A DNA stretch of 64,000 nucleotides from Peromyscus leucopus (lineage: Eukaryota; Chordata; Mammalia; Rodentia; Cricetidae). The notes beneath the pieces were generated by a model that did no database searches, was not told the origin of the DNA, and saw only the letters and a list, made by a program, of their open reading frames with translations. Position 1 is the stretch's first letter. Each line of letters opens with the position of its first letter. Both the position numbers and the translations under genes were made by a program. The DNA lies in assembly GCF_004664715.2 (NCBI RefSeq), contig NC_051071.1, forward strand, positions 30,692,161-30,756,160, read 5' to 3'. This document shows, piece by piece, positions 1 to 10,620 of the stretch.

Positions 1-615
1 AAAGCAAGCGCGTTGCTAAACTCTCCCAGTAGGGGGCGCTGGAGGATACGGCAGTCGGTTGAGTCGCTGGGGTTCAGGAGCTGAACAAGGTTCAGAGATC
101 TTTGAGAATACAGGCTCCCCCTATGCCAGTGAAACCAGCCTTGAATGGGTGATAATCTCTGTTTTGCTTCCTCAGCTGGGACTGCAGAGCCCCTAGGTGG
201 TCTGTGCTCGCTGAAGGGCTTCAAAAAGGCTTGTGCCTGTAATTAATTACACTCCCTAGTCCCTGTTTTGCAGGCTGCCTGTCATCAGGGGCTGCAATGT
301 GGACCAGTCAACCTCCCTTCACAACTCGTGCGCCGCTGCCTTTGGCTTGGCTTGGAGGGCTGCACATTGCACTGTCGCTTCCAGCAAGCTCGAAAACGCT
401 CCTGCTCAACTTGTTATAGGATCCCAACCACGCACCATTAAAGGCTTAATGCCTCTCTTGCGGTCCTCGATTCTAGACCACCTGAGGTCGATTAAAGCAG
501 TAACTTCGCTGATATCTTGTGGGCAGAGTCAATCTTATCCCCAAAGGGAATCCTTTTTAAGTTTGCATTTTGCTAGGGAGCTTGGAAGAGTTTCGTTTTA
601 CCATCGTTGGTTAAC

Positions 616-618
<3 letters not shown>
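1..618. other. non-repetitive, relatively CpG-rich stretch
   Basis: I recognise no repeat here. CpG dinucleotides are more frequent than in most of the window (for example around 8-40, 325-400 and 480-490). The stretch carries a strong CTCF-type motif at 23-41 and a TAATTAATTA homeodomain-like AT core near 240. A 157-codon open frame from 299 runs into the TG microsatellite and has no family resemblance, so I do not call it a gene. It could be a conserved non-coding element or the flank of a gene outside the window. Confidence 0.5.
23..41 (+). promoter_or_regulatory. CTCF-type binding motif
   Basis: The sequence matches the CTCF consensus YDRCCASYAGRKGGCRSYV at 18 of 19 positions; only the third base (C instead of R) differs. 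The core CCAGTAGGGGGCGCT at 26-40 is fully consistent. It lies outside any repeat I recognise. Occupancy in cells is inferred. Confidence 0.7.
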
Positions 619-675
<57 letters not shown>

Positions 676-687
676 ATGCGCACGCGC
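619..687. repeat. (TG)28 microsatellite with GC-rich alternating extension
   Basis: A (TG)28 run (619-674) continues without a break into CATGCGCACGCGC, giving 69 bp of perfect pyrimidine-purine alternation. Such tracts are classic Z-DNA formers. The short open frames through it are repeat translation, not genes. Confidence 0.95.
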
Positions 688-2794
688 TAAATTTCTATTT
701 TTAAACTTACTTTGTGCTTTGTTTCTTAGCGGAGGCTGTGAGTCTGGGTGCCAGCAAAGAACAATGACCTGACTATTTATGCAGTGCGTTATCACTTTGG
801 GGATTCTTTTGGGGACCACAACTCCCCTTGTATCTCTGTCCTGTGTTGTTTAAGACACATTGCCATTCAAGAAACAAGCCCTCAGGCAGACAAAAATATC
901 TTTTCTTCCCTCCCTCCCTCCTTCCTTCCTTCCTTCCTTCCTTTTTTTTTAAAAAGAGGTAATAAGAATTTATTTATTAAGTACCCCAAGTGATTCTGAA
1001 GATATCTAGTTTGGAAATCACAGCAATTGTATAAACAGTTGACTATGATGGTACAACAGAAGAGGATGATGATGGGCAGTAGAGAGGGGGGTAATATTGG
1101 CTTTTAATATTTTGATAAATGAAAATTTCCATTTTTTCAGTACCACTCTGATTCAGAGTGTCTTAAAATTTGCCCGTCCAACCTCTCTGTCTTGAGGCAT
1201 TGAAGATGTTGATAAATGTGGAAGATGCCTTTTATTTCTGTTTGAGTAGGGTATATTCGGAATTTAAAACTAGTATTTTCCTTTCATCATAATTTTTTTT
1301 AATGGTAAGACATCTATTTGTGGAAATTGTCCACTAAGGCCGACAAGTGGCCACTGGGGTGAGTCAAAGTGGATGTGGGTGGACAGAGACAAGTCTTCCT
1401 GATTTGCTACTGTAGGATGCTGGCTATTGGAAGGAAATTGGTCAGCCGGATGCTGATGAGTGGCTCAGAGTGATTCAAAGGTGAGTTTTCTGGAAAAGTC
1501 AGTTGCAAGATCAAATGCTTTCCTGACTAGTGTAATTTGATTGTATAGTGAGTGTTCAGTGTGGGTAATTGGATTTTTCTTTGACCTTGGCATGCTTGCT
1601 GGCTCACTATCTACATTGGAAGACAGTTTTCTAACTCCCTGGAATACAATAAGCCAAACCTGGGTTACATCAAGGGCTGGCAGACCCACTGTCTTCGGGA
1701 AGTGTTTGTGGCAGTGGCATCCCAGCAGCAAAAAGTCAGTGTTGTTAGAATTTCCATCTGCCCTTTACAAGAATGTTTCAGCAGAAGCAAGAGGCTTTTC
1801 CCTTCTCCCTCGGCTTTTTAATAGAAACCTTGGAAGAAGCATTAAGTCCTTCTATTTCTGAACACTATCCTCTATGTTCAGTAAAGTCAAAGCTTGGCTC
1901 TGCCACAGATCATAGAGACAAGACTCATCAGCAGGGACATGGGGAGGGTGTGTGGGTGGGTGGGGGGATGTAGGTAGGGAACAGTTGTATTCCAAAGTGT
2001 TTTGGGTAGAAACAAGAGTTTTAATTCATGATGGTTATGTCATTTTGATAACAAAACAAAACAGTTTTTTTGTTGAAATAATGAAATAAATAATAAAATG
2101 TCCTCAAAGAGCATACTCCTTGTAACATCCTATCATTATTAGTACAATCCTCATAGGTATCTTTCCACATGGACAATGTACTACATAAAGTTCAAACATT
2201 TGGTCAGACAGTATCCTCTGCAAACATTTAGGGAGTGTTTTTCCTGGGATGTTGGATCCCCCCATTTTCTTTTTTGTATTTATGCGGCTATCCAGCATCC
2301 AGGCAGCAGGGGGAGATGTTTCTCTATTTTTTCCTACACACTGTTCCTACTCCCCAACTTGGCCAGGCAAAAGAGACCAGTAATTCTTTAATTCCAATCT
2401 GTTTGCAAATGCACCCCATTAAATAGAGTCTCGTCATTACTCTCTTGTCCCCCAGATCTATAGGGGAGACCCTCACCTCCAGCAGTCAGCTCATGATTGT
2501 ATGGAGGGGGCTGATGGTTGGCTTTGCTGCTGTGGCGTCTCCCCTTCATCCATGCTCCCTCCTTGTCATTCGGCTCAGCTCCCATACATCACTTGCCATA
2601 ATCAAGTCATAGAAAACAAAAGTAAATTATGGAAATTCACAGCTTTTTTTTTTTTTCATTTTGCAGTTGAGATTCAATGTTTGGAAGGCAAACAACCAAC
2701 CAAAGAAATAAAAAGAGGTTTGATTTTTGGCCCTCTGTGAAAGATGCTAAAGTGAATAAAAGAAATAAAGGTCGGAGAGGAAGTGACTTGTTAT
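688..2794. other. unassigned sequence with a CCCT/CCTT tract and a G-quadruplex motif
   Basis: I see no gene or confidently identifiable repeat. There is a pyrimidine tract of CCCT/CCTT units followed by T10 at 905-950, a poly-T near 2643 and a G-rich motif at 1941-1967. Open frames of 60-106 codons (for example from 1541 on plus and 1731 on minus) overlap on both strands without recognisable motifs. Confidence 0.45.
1941..1967 (+). promoter_or_regulatory. G-quadruplex motif
   Basis: Five runs of at least three G (1941-1944, 1946-1948, 1954-1956, 1958-1960, 1962-1967) are separated by loops of 1, 5, 1 and 1 bases. It fits the G3+N1-7 pattern with very short loops and is not in a recognised repeat. 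A regulatory role is not shown. Confidence 0.7.
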
Positions 2795-3000
2795 GGATGA
2801 GTGTTTATTGATGTGCCTAGGACCATATCTTCTATAACTCCTTATGTCCTTACAGCACCATGGTAGACTACAGGTCGTTAAAGCCTCTTTGCTAATGAGG
2901 AGATTGATGCTCAGAGGGGGTGAGCAACTTGTTCAACTTCACTTTGCTTGAAAATGACAGAGGGAGAATTGTGAGCGCAGAATCTATCCAAAGCCAAGAC
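2795..3000 (-). repeat. MIR-like SINE relic
   Basis: Read on the plus strand it gives the reverse-complement order of MIR: a decayed run around 'aatgaggagattgatgctcagag', then 'gagcaacttgttcaacttcac', then a weak copy of the 'gtggcagagccgggattcgaac' end. It is strongly diverged. Confidence 0.5.
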
Positions 3001-3695
3001 ATTTACATTTCTCTTGTCCTCACCTGCCGCTGAATCTGAGGATGGCGGCATGTCTATTGTGTGTCTCAGTCATTCCTCTCTCGGCAGCAGCCCATGTACT
3101 TGCTTTCTCACAGGGTGTCCACCTGCTCCCAGCCCCACATGCATGCCCATAAAGTCAGGAAGGGAAGAAAGGACAGCCTCCCCCAAAGCTGCAGGGGCAC
3201 ACAGTGGAAGCTGCTCTTTGTTGCTTTTGATTCCTTTAGAAAAGGTGGTTACACAGAACTGCCCAAGGTCAGGGATTCCTAGAGCTGTGAATTCGGGGAA
3301 GTGCCAGGGAAGGCACTGCACTCTTACAAAAAATATCAGAGCACCCGACGCCTGTGAGTGTATGTATTTCTGAGTATCCACTTTCCTAGCCAGGCTTCCT
3401 GGTCATGTCCAAAGGCCAAGGTGATGATGAGGAAGATGGTAGGCCCTGGCAACCATGAACATACAGAGCAGCCACCAAGACATTTTACCAAAGGAAATGC
3501 TCCTGTCGTTTGTGTTAAGTGGTATCGCCCTTTAGGAGAGAGCATAACCCTTCTCAATTCTGAGAAAGTCTGCTTTGATGAAATCACGACTCCAGTACTT
3601 TTGAACACTCTCTATACTGTCATTTCAACAGAAGGACAAATTCCTCATGGAGCTATCATCTGTTTCCCCTTCCCAAGGCAATCTATGTGTTCTTC
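3001..3695. other. unassigned sequence
   Basis: No repeat or gene is recognised. Overlapping open frames of 73-119 codons occur on both strands but have no known motif and no conserved splice context that I can judge. Confidence 0.4.
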
Positions 3696-4890
3696 TTAGG
3701 GTCCTCCTTGTTTCCTAGCTTCTCTGGAGCTGTGGGTTGTAGTCTGATTATCCTTTGCTTTACATCTAGTATCCACTTATGAGTGAGTATATATCATGTT
3801 TGTCTTTCTGAGTCTGTGTTACCTCAGGATGATATTTTCTAGTTCAGTCCATTTGCCTGCAAAATTCATGATGTTATTATTATTATTTTTTTTTACAGCT
3901 GAGTAATACTCTATGTGTATATGTGTATATGTACCACATTTTCTTTATCCATTCTTCAGTTGAGGGGCATCTAGGTTGTTTCCAGGTTCTGGCTATTACA
4001 AATAATGCTGCTATGAATATAATTGAGCAACTGTCCTTGTGATATGATTGAGTATTCCTTGGGTATATGCCCAAGAGTGGTATCATTGGGTCTTGAGGTA
4101 GATTGATTCCCAATTTTCTGGGAAGTTGCCATACTGATTTCCAAAGTGGCTGTACAAGTTTGCACTCCCAACAACAGTGGACTGGGAATGAGGTAGGGCA
4201 GTGGAGGGGAGGGCATAGGGTATGAGAACATGAGAGAACAAGATGGTCAAGTTCGGGGAGGGACAGAGTGAGAGAGCAATGAAAGAGATATCTTGATAGA
4301 GGGAGACATTGTGGGGTAAGGGAGAAACCTGGTGCAAGGGAAATTCCCAGGAATCCATAAGGACGACCATGGATTAGACTACTAGCAATAATGTAAAGGG
4401 TGCCTGAACTGGCCTAACCTAGTAATCAGATTGGTGAATACCCTAACTGTCATCATAGTCTTTATCCAGTAACCGATGGAAGCAGATGCAGAGATTCACA
4501 GCCAGACACTAGGCTGAGCTCTGGAAGTCCATTTGAAGAGAGGGAAGAGGGATTATATGAACAAGTGGGGTCAAGATCGTGATGGGAAAGTCTTCAGAGA
4601 CAACTGAAGCTTGTAGAACTCATGAACTTTAGACTGACAGCTGTGGAACCTTCATGGGACTGGACTAGGTCCTCTGCATATGGGAGACAGTTGTGTAGCT
4701 TGGTCTGTTTGAGGGGCCCCTGGCAGTGGGATCAAGATCTATCCGTGGTGCATGAGCTGGCTTTTTGGAGTCCATTACCAATGGTTGGATGCCTTGCTCA
4801 CCCTTGATGCATTGGGGAGGGGCTTGGTCCTGCCTCAACTGAATGTACCAGGCTTTGCTGACTCCCCATGGGAGGCCTTATCTTTTTGGA
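3696..4890 (+). mobile_element. 5'-inverted (twin-primed) L1 fragment
   Basis: Bases 3696-4182 are the minus-strand end of L1 ORF2 plus the first bases of its 3' UTR. Bases 4183-4890 are the next part of the L1 3' UTR on the plus strand. The two pieces are neighbouring L1 segments in opposite orientation, with the 5' piece inverted, which is the signature of twin priming during insertion. The 3' UTR includes the block 'ctgcctcaactgaatgtacc' (4833-4852), also seen in the L1 at 58244. I could not define a TSD because the 3' end is eroded beside a B1 fragment. Confidence 0.8.
3740..4182 (-). pseudogene. L1 ORF2p C-terminal relic
   Basis: The minus strand encodes a damaged copy of the end of L1 ORF2p, the endonuclease/reverse transcriptase of the LINE-1 RNP. 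The clearest stretch, from 4113 down to about 3890, reads like the conserved segment with LGIYP, IFIAALF, then WIKKMW. The catalytic domains are absent and the frame is broken near the poly-T at 3885-3895. It is non-functional and sits in the inverted arm of the host L1. Confidence 0.85.
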
Positions 4891-4892
4891 GG

Positions 4893-4977
4893 AGGGCCTC
4901 ACACTCCATAGAGATCTGCCTGTCTCTGCCTCCCAAGTGCTGGGATAAAAGCTTGGGCCAGTGTGCCCAGCAAGATG
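4893..4977 (-). repeat. B1 SINE fragment
   Basis: It matches the reverse complement of the first B1 half: 'agagatctgcctgtctctgc', 'ctcccaagtgctgggat', then a decayed pol III start. The rest of the B1 is missing. It directly abuts the L1 3' UTR. Confidence 0.75.
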
Positions 4978-6269
4978 TCCTATTTAGATAACTGTATTTA
5001 AAATTTAGAATGCCATCTTCAAGAATGGTAATTGAACAGTGATGGGACAGATGTGTCATAAGTGGTGAAAGTGGGGTAAAATGGTAGAAAGATGGAGATA
5101 CTGTTGTGTATTATCTCTAAAAATGTCCTTCATCTCAGACATTTTATAACTGTCAATCCATCATTTGGGAGTGCTGAGACCATGAGGTCTACTTACCCCA
5201 CTTTACATAGATGAGATAGTTAGTTGGGTTGCTATGAGGTGACACAGTGCCCACTGGCTCACGTTTTGTGTGTGCACATGGGCATATGAATGTGTGACTA
5301 TGCTAGGGAGGAAGCAAAGGAGTATGAGGACTTAGATATTGAATGCCTTACGGCCTTGAGCAATTTGGGGTAGCTTGGCACTGGAAGCAGGAATGAGGAA
5401 AGAAGCAAATGGTTTTACATCAAATGAGAGTTCCTAGACAATAAGAGGGGGAAAAAATTCTTAATTTCTCCCTTTCCTGTGTTTACTGCGGCAGACAAGG
5501 GAAGAGCTGGTTGACTTCCTCCAATAAACAGAGCAGCAGATCTTGGCTGCCTGCAGAATGTGGCGTTAAATACAATAGGTTAGCATTAAGCTTGAACAAA
5601 GTGTGATGACTAATTAGGAAATGAAGAGTAAGCCATGGATGACAGATCCTGATTGTGGTAACGGTTATTAACATACTTACTGGAACAAATGCAGCTGCAA
5701 GTCATACCGTCAGGTTGACAAAACTGGACCCACATATCTTGGTCTTAGGCAGTTTAATTCTGGCTGGAACGATCATCTATGGGGAAATTAGGTGTCAGTG
5801 GCAAAAAAAGAGATGTGAACATTCTCAGACCTTGCTCTTTGAGGGCTTGTAGCTCCCAGCTTTTCTTCAGGCTTAGGTCTGAGTTGAATCTTGCTTTCCT
5901 TTGGGCACATGGAAATGGCAAATGTGGGACATAACACAGGGTAAAAGGCAGCTCCTCTTTTCAGATGGTAAGGCCCAGAGCAGGAACTTAGTGCATGTTT
6001 GTGTAATGGATGACTAGCAGCCTGGACATTCGATCGGTCGTGTATGATGATGGGTGTAGAACCAAAATATGTTAAGCGTTAATCTCCACTTCAACCCTCA
6101 TCCCTGTATAGACAAGTTTGGTCATTTTTCAGTACCATTATTGATCCAGACTTAAAGTTCAAAGAAACTGTCCCACACAAATGTTCTTGGGATATGGAGA
6201 AGGAATCTGATACTGGTGAGTGTGTTGGTTGCCTGTTGATTAAATCATTAATTAATCTTGTGTGCTTGT

Positions 6270-6270
<1 letters not shown>
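4978..6270. other. mostly unassigned; weak MIR-like patch
   Basis: Nothing gene-like is seen. A weak MIR-like minus-strand patch lies at about 5130-5240 ('taccccactttacatagatgag'). The block 'ggaacttagtgcatgtttgtgtaatgga' near 5980 resembles a MIR 3' end. Other open frames are short and unsupported. Confidence 0.4.

Positions 6271-6320
<50 letters not shown>
6271..6320. repeat. (AC)25 microsatellite
   Basis: A perfect run of 25 AC units. Confidence 0.97.
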
Positions 6321-6322
<2 letters not shown>

Positions 6323-6324
6323 AC

Positions 6325-6430
6325 TCTTCTTTACAGACAGGATCTCATCAGGCAGCTCCAGTTGAATTTCAGCTCCTTTCTCAGCTTCTAAAATGCTGGG
6401 ATTCCCACTTGAGCCACTGCACTTGGTTGC
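6325..6430 (-). repeat. decayed 7SL-derived SINE (B1/PB1-like)
   Basis: It starts with 'agacaggatctcatcag' and ends with 'cttctaaaatgctgggattc' followed by 'gagccactgcacttgg', the order of an old reverse-strand B1-like monomer. Confidence 0.45.
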
Positions 6431-6599
6431 CAGTTGATATACATTAAATACTTAATGAAAATGTAGCTCAGGCATTTCCTAAGATTGAGTGAGGAAGTTA
6501 GATAATAACCATGTACATAAGTAGATAACCAAGATCCCATTTTCTAGATATTACACATGCCACAATGAAGTAAATCATAGTAATAACACTGAAAAATGT

Positions 6600-6740
6600 G
6601 ACAACTATGAAATGTGATGAGCTACACATCATTTAAAACATTTACTTGTATATTTAAACCTCACCACCACCCTAAACTATAGGTATAATTATTGTGTTTT
6701 CCTTTACAAGGGAAATAGTGGCACAGAGCTGGGAAGGAGT
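6600..6740 (-). repeat. MIR-like SINE relic
   Basis: 'aaacctcaccaccaccctaaactataggtataattattgtg' followed by 'tttacaagggaaatagtggcacagag' follows the reverse MIR core (poorly preserved bases between). Confidence 0.5.
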
Positions 6741-7453
6741 AGGAAGGCTTCAGTTATTTTAGATAACGAAGTCTAGGAAGAGGTCCCTGGGAGGTGACAT
6801 TTAGGCAATCGTCAGAAGTATGTTTCCTGTGTACCTCTAAAATGCATGCTTCTCTTTCCACTCTCCCCTTCTCTGCACCACTACTGTTTGGTGAAGGTCA
6901 CCAAATTGCTTATTGTCCTTGCAAACATCGTCTTCCTGGGTGCGCTTCCCAAAGCCTCTCAAGATGCCACAAAACTCAGACCTGTAGGATGATATGGCAA
7001 AGGGCAATGACTCATCACATGCATTTGCCCATCAAGAGGGTGGTTATGTTTCCTGTAGTCCATCAGGTATTGCTAGGCTGTTTGCTGTGGGAAGGAACAG
7101 AATAGAACCCAATGGTGGCAGCAGGAAGCAGAACAATCTCATCCATCTACAAGGCATAGTGACTTTCACAGTCTTTTACTTCCAGTATCTATGGAACCTC
7201 CCTGGGTCCTCCAACAGTCTTGACGAGTGGAGATTGTTATCCATGATACAGAGACCAGTGACACAGAAGCTGAGCTGCTCCAGAAGTTTGGTCAAGTTTA
7301 GTGGGGACAAAGCGAGTCAGTGCTTACGCTTTTGGGGGTGATGAAAAACCTGTTAATCATATAACTTCAAGCTATAGAAATATGTTTTACAACTGTGAAA
7401 ATAGTCACTACCACAGCAACTGTTTAATTTTCACAGTTCACCCTGTACCAGTG
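6741..7453. other. unassigned sequence
   Basis: No gene or repeat recognised. Open frames of 103 and 115 codons (from 6794 and 6994) are overlapping and featureless. Confidence 0.4.
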
Positions 7454-7745
7454 TCTTGGTCTGTTCTGACTGCTGTTAGAAAATACCACAGAGCATGTGG
7501 TATGCAAACAACAGGCATTTTTCAATGTCTTTTGACTGGGAGGATGAGATGAAGGAGCAGGCAGATTTTGTGTCCGGGAAGGTGTTTGCTAATGACATCT
7601 CCATTAGGTCCTTACTATTGGAAGAGGTGAAAGGTCTCTCTTGGTCCCCTTTAATAAGGGAACTGATTTCATCCACCAGACTTCCTCCTCCATTACTTAA
7701 TCATCCTTCAAAGACACCACCTTCTAATACCTTCCACTTGGTGAC

Positions 7746-8211
7746 TGAGATGGCTAATCTTGACTGTCAATTTGATAGGATTAAGAAATGCCTAGGGAGT
7801 CAGTGCAGCCTACGTCAGGGTGTATCTGTAATGGTTTCTCCAAGGATCCCGAGGAGGGCTCTGACCTAATGAATGGCTTAATCCCCCAGTGAATCCATAA
7901 TCTGATGGCAATATATTAGGAAACTGTGAAAAGTAAGAGATGAGGTCTAGTTGGAGGAAGTAGATTACCTGGGGTTAAGGAGAGGGATATGGGAGGAAAC
8001 ATGTCCCTGGATGTTATATCTTGCTCTGGCCTCTTCTTAGGAGCCAGGATGTGAAGATTTTCCTTCAGTACATGTTCCTGCTGTGATAATTTCTGACCAA
8101 GCGCACAGGGCTAAGTAACCATGGATTAAACCCTTAGCAACTGAGCCAGACATACCTAAATTCTTTTTAGTTGTTTCTGCCCAGTGTTTGCTTCACAGTG
8201 CTGGAAAAAAA
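7746..8211 (+). mobile_element. LTR-like insertion inside the older MaLR LTR
   Basis: It begins 'tgagatggctaatcttgac' and contains 'gggctctgacctaatgaatgg' (21 bp block trimmed here) and 'ctagttggaggaagtag', as in rodent LTRs of the MaLR/ERVL group. The older LTR reads across the site. TGAC occurs on both sides (7742-7745 and 8212-8215), a possible 4-bp TSD. The 3' end lacks a clear CA. Confidence 0.55.
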
Positions 8212-8320
8212 TGACTTGAAGGGCTAGGATGTTCACATATGAACACTGAGGACACAAATATCCACATATAGATTCCTCTTCCCGAGCATCCACTCCAAAT
8301 TCATGTCCGTCTTACATTAA

Positions 8321-8595
8321 AAATACATTTATTTCAAAACAAAAACAAACAAACAAACAAACAAACAACAACAACAACAACAAAAAAAGCCGGGCGGTGG
8401 TGGCACACGCCTTTAATCCCAGCACTCTGGAGGCAGAGCCAGGCGGATCTCTGTGAGTTCGAGGCCAGCCTGGGCTACCAAGTGAGTCCCAGGAAAGGCG
8501 CAAAGCTATACAGAGAAATCTGTCTCCAAAAACAAAAACAAAACAACAACAACAACAACAAAAAATAAAATAAAATAAAAAAATACATTTATTTC
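8321..8595 (+). mobile_element. B1 SINE flanked by CAA-rich tracts and a 15-bp TSD
   Basis: The B1 body is at 8389-8531 with the cricetid-type 'aggaaaggcgcaaagct'. A CAAA/CAA tract precedes it (8336-8388) and an A/C-rich tail follows (8532-8580). The identical 15-mer AAATACATTTATTTC is at 8321-8335 and 8581-8595, a perfect TSD. The whole block sits in MaLR internal sequence. Confidence 0.9.
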
Positions 8596-9990
8596 GTTTC
8601 AGTACACCCCCGCCCCTGCAAAGTCTCCACCAATTCCAGCACCAACTTAAAAGTCCTGAGTCTCATCTAAATATAATATTTAGACATAGAACATGTGATT
8701 CTCAAGATGTGATTCCCTAAGACATAATTTTCCTACCAGCTGTGAACCTGTAAAACCATACAAGTCATGAGCTTCCAAAACGCAGTAGTGAGATGGTACC
8801 GGACAGGGATTGAGATGATAGGTTCTGAGTGAATCCTAAACCTTCAGACTGGAATCAGCTGTCATTGGAGTCCTACTGGGATCATTGTCCTAGTGCTGTG
8901 GATTTGGGAAACCCAGCCTATATGGGTCTGCTGGTTATTGCCTTGTAGGCCATTCTGGGCTGATCTCTAGAGCAGCTCTCTTCCTGCATCATGACCAAGG
9001 CTCTAGATAGTTCCGTCGCTCTCAGTTTTTTAAGTAGCCATGCCCTTTTACACAAGTTCCATGTCCTGGAAGATACATCTCATGGAGGCTGCTGAGGTTT
9101 GCTTAGGTGCCTTCTATGCCTGGGCACTTTGGAGCCACAGCTATAGTGGCTGAGGGTTGTATGAATGTGGAGAGAAGAGCTTTAAGGAGGGGCCAGGCAG
9201 CCCATGCTAAGTTTCTATGGGTACCACTGCCCTTTTAAATAATTGATTCTGTCTTCCAGGCCTTAGATCTCTAGCTCTGAAAAGGTATGAACAGCTCTAA
9301 CAATATCTTTGAAATACCTTTGAGGTAATTATTTCATTGTCTTGGACAATAGATCCTGGGTAATCCATATTAATCTTTTAATTAAAAGGTTGCTTGACCC
9401 TAACTTCATTCTGTGTTTGATGGTTCATTCTTTTGAGTATGGAAAGCCTATGGCTTTTCTAATCTTTAAACTTTTCCTTTCTTATGATTACAAATTCTTT
9501 CTTTAAATCATTTCTCTCTTCTTGTATTTTTCTAGAAACACTTAGGAACAGCCAGACTGCACCTTCAACAACTTGCTTAAATATTTCTTCAGCCAAATAT
9601 CCCATTTCATCATTTGAAGGCTTTACCTCTCACAAAGCATGGCTAGCCATGTTTATGAAACTTAATATTTTTCATGGTGATGGTCTCTCCTTTAGTTTCC
9701 AGCAGGATCCCCATCCCTGTCTGAAACATCATCAGGATGGCCTTTACTATCCGGTTTATACCACCATCCCATTCAGAGCCATTTAAGTATCTTCTAGGGA
9801 GCAGAAGTTTCTCTGTGGCTCTTTTTTCTCTATCCTGGGTCCTCATAAGAATTACATTTAACAATTCTTTTAAATTAAAGTCATCTTTTTCTAGCATGCA
9901 CCTCAAAATATTCTAAGCTTTCCCCATTATCCTGTCCTAAAGCTGCTTCCCTATTGTTAGCTATTTGTTACATTATCTCCTCTGTTTTTT

Positions 9991-10129
9991 CCCCCTGTGG
10001 TTCTTCACTGGTTTGTTTTGAGACAGGATTTTATTATCCAGGTTGCTGGGGAAAGACATTCCATGCTCCTACTCAGTGTTGGACTTTGCATGCATGTAGT
10101 ACTGACCTGTTGGCAAGGTGTACCTGCTG
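9991..10129. other. unassigned with a weak 7SL-SINE-like patch
   Basis: 'tgttttgagacaggatttta' at about 10015 resembles the reverse 3' part of a B1, but the rest does not follow. Left unassigned. Confidence 0.3.
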
Positions 10130-10620
10130 GTGCAATGGTGGCATGATGGTTATGAGGGTAACCAACTCCATTCTGATTGGATGCAAAGTCTGCTGCATAA
10201 AAAGATTTAGTGCTGGTCTTTGAAAACCTTGTCAGAAGCCCATGGATCTGAACATCATAGGCTTCAGTGGGAAACCTAATGTTTTGTTAAGTTGTCATGC
10301 TGTCAAACTGCATTAGACATATTTATGTTTATACCCATAGATTTGTGTTGCTCTTAACTTCAGTTAGAGAAACTCTTTTTTTCTTTTTTTTTTTTTTGCA
10401 GTGGGTAGTGGATAAGAAAGACGAATAACTGATCAAAAAGCTGGATGTATGTAACCTTGAATGTTCATCTGTAGATGGGTCACCTTCTTCTATCCAAGGC
10501 TCTGGGAACTTTATGAAAGAAGTGGGAGGAAAGAGCTGGTGGATGGATAGGAGATCTGTGAGTTGCTGACTTCTGGATGTGATATAGCTATTGCATTGCA
10601 TCAACTCACAGCAGTGGTGG

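Larger units (their letters stand above)
7454..9990 (-). mobile_element. old MaLR (MST/MLT1-like) element: split LTR plus internal region
   Basis: 7454-7745 reads as the reverse complement of a MaLR LTR ('ctgctgttagaaaataccac' through 'caccaccttctaatacc'). The LTR resumes after an inserted LTR at 8216-8275 ('gaggacacaaatatccacat'). Beyond it, 'ccaaattcatgtccgtctta' and 'gtgaacctgtaaaaccatac' then 'cttccaaaacgcagtagtgag' match the internal region of THE1/MST/MLT1 elements in antisense. The internal part continues with decreasing similarity to about 9990. MaLRs code for no envelope or polymerase and none is visible. The second LTR was not found. Confidence 0.65.

Noticed and set aside
299..772. 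157-codon open frame in the CpG-rich left edge
   Set aside because: It runs through the TG repeat, has no recognisable motif, and no evidence of splicing or conservation can be seen.
3220..3360. Splice-acceptor-like 'tgattcctttag' followed by an open stretch
   Set aside because: No matching donor or coding signal; such motifs are expected by chance at this density.
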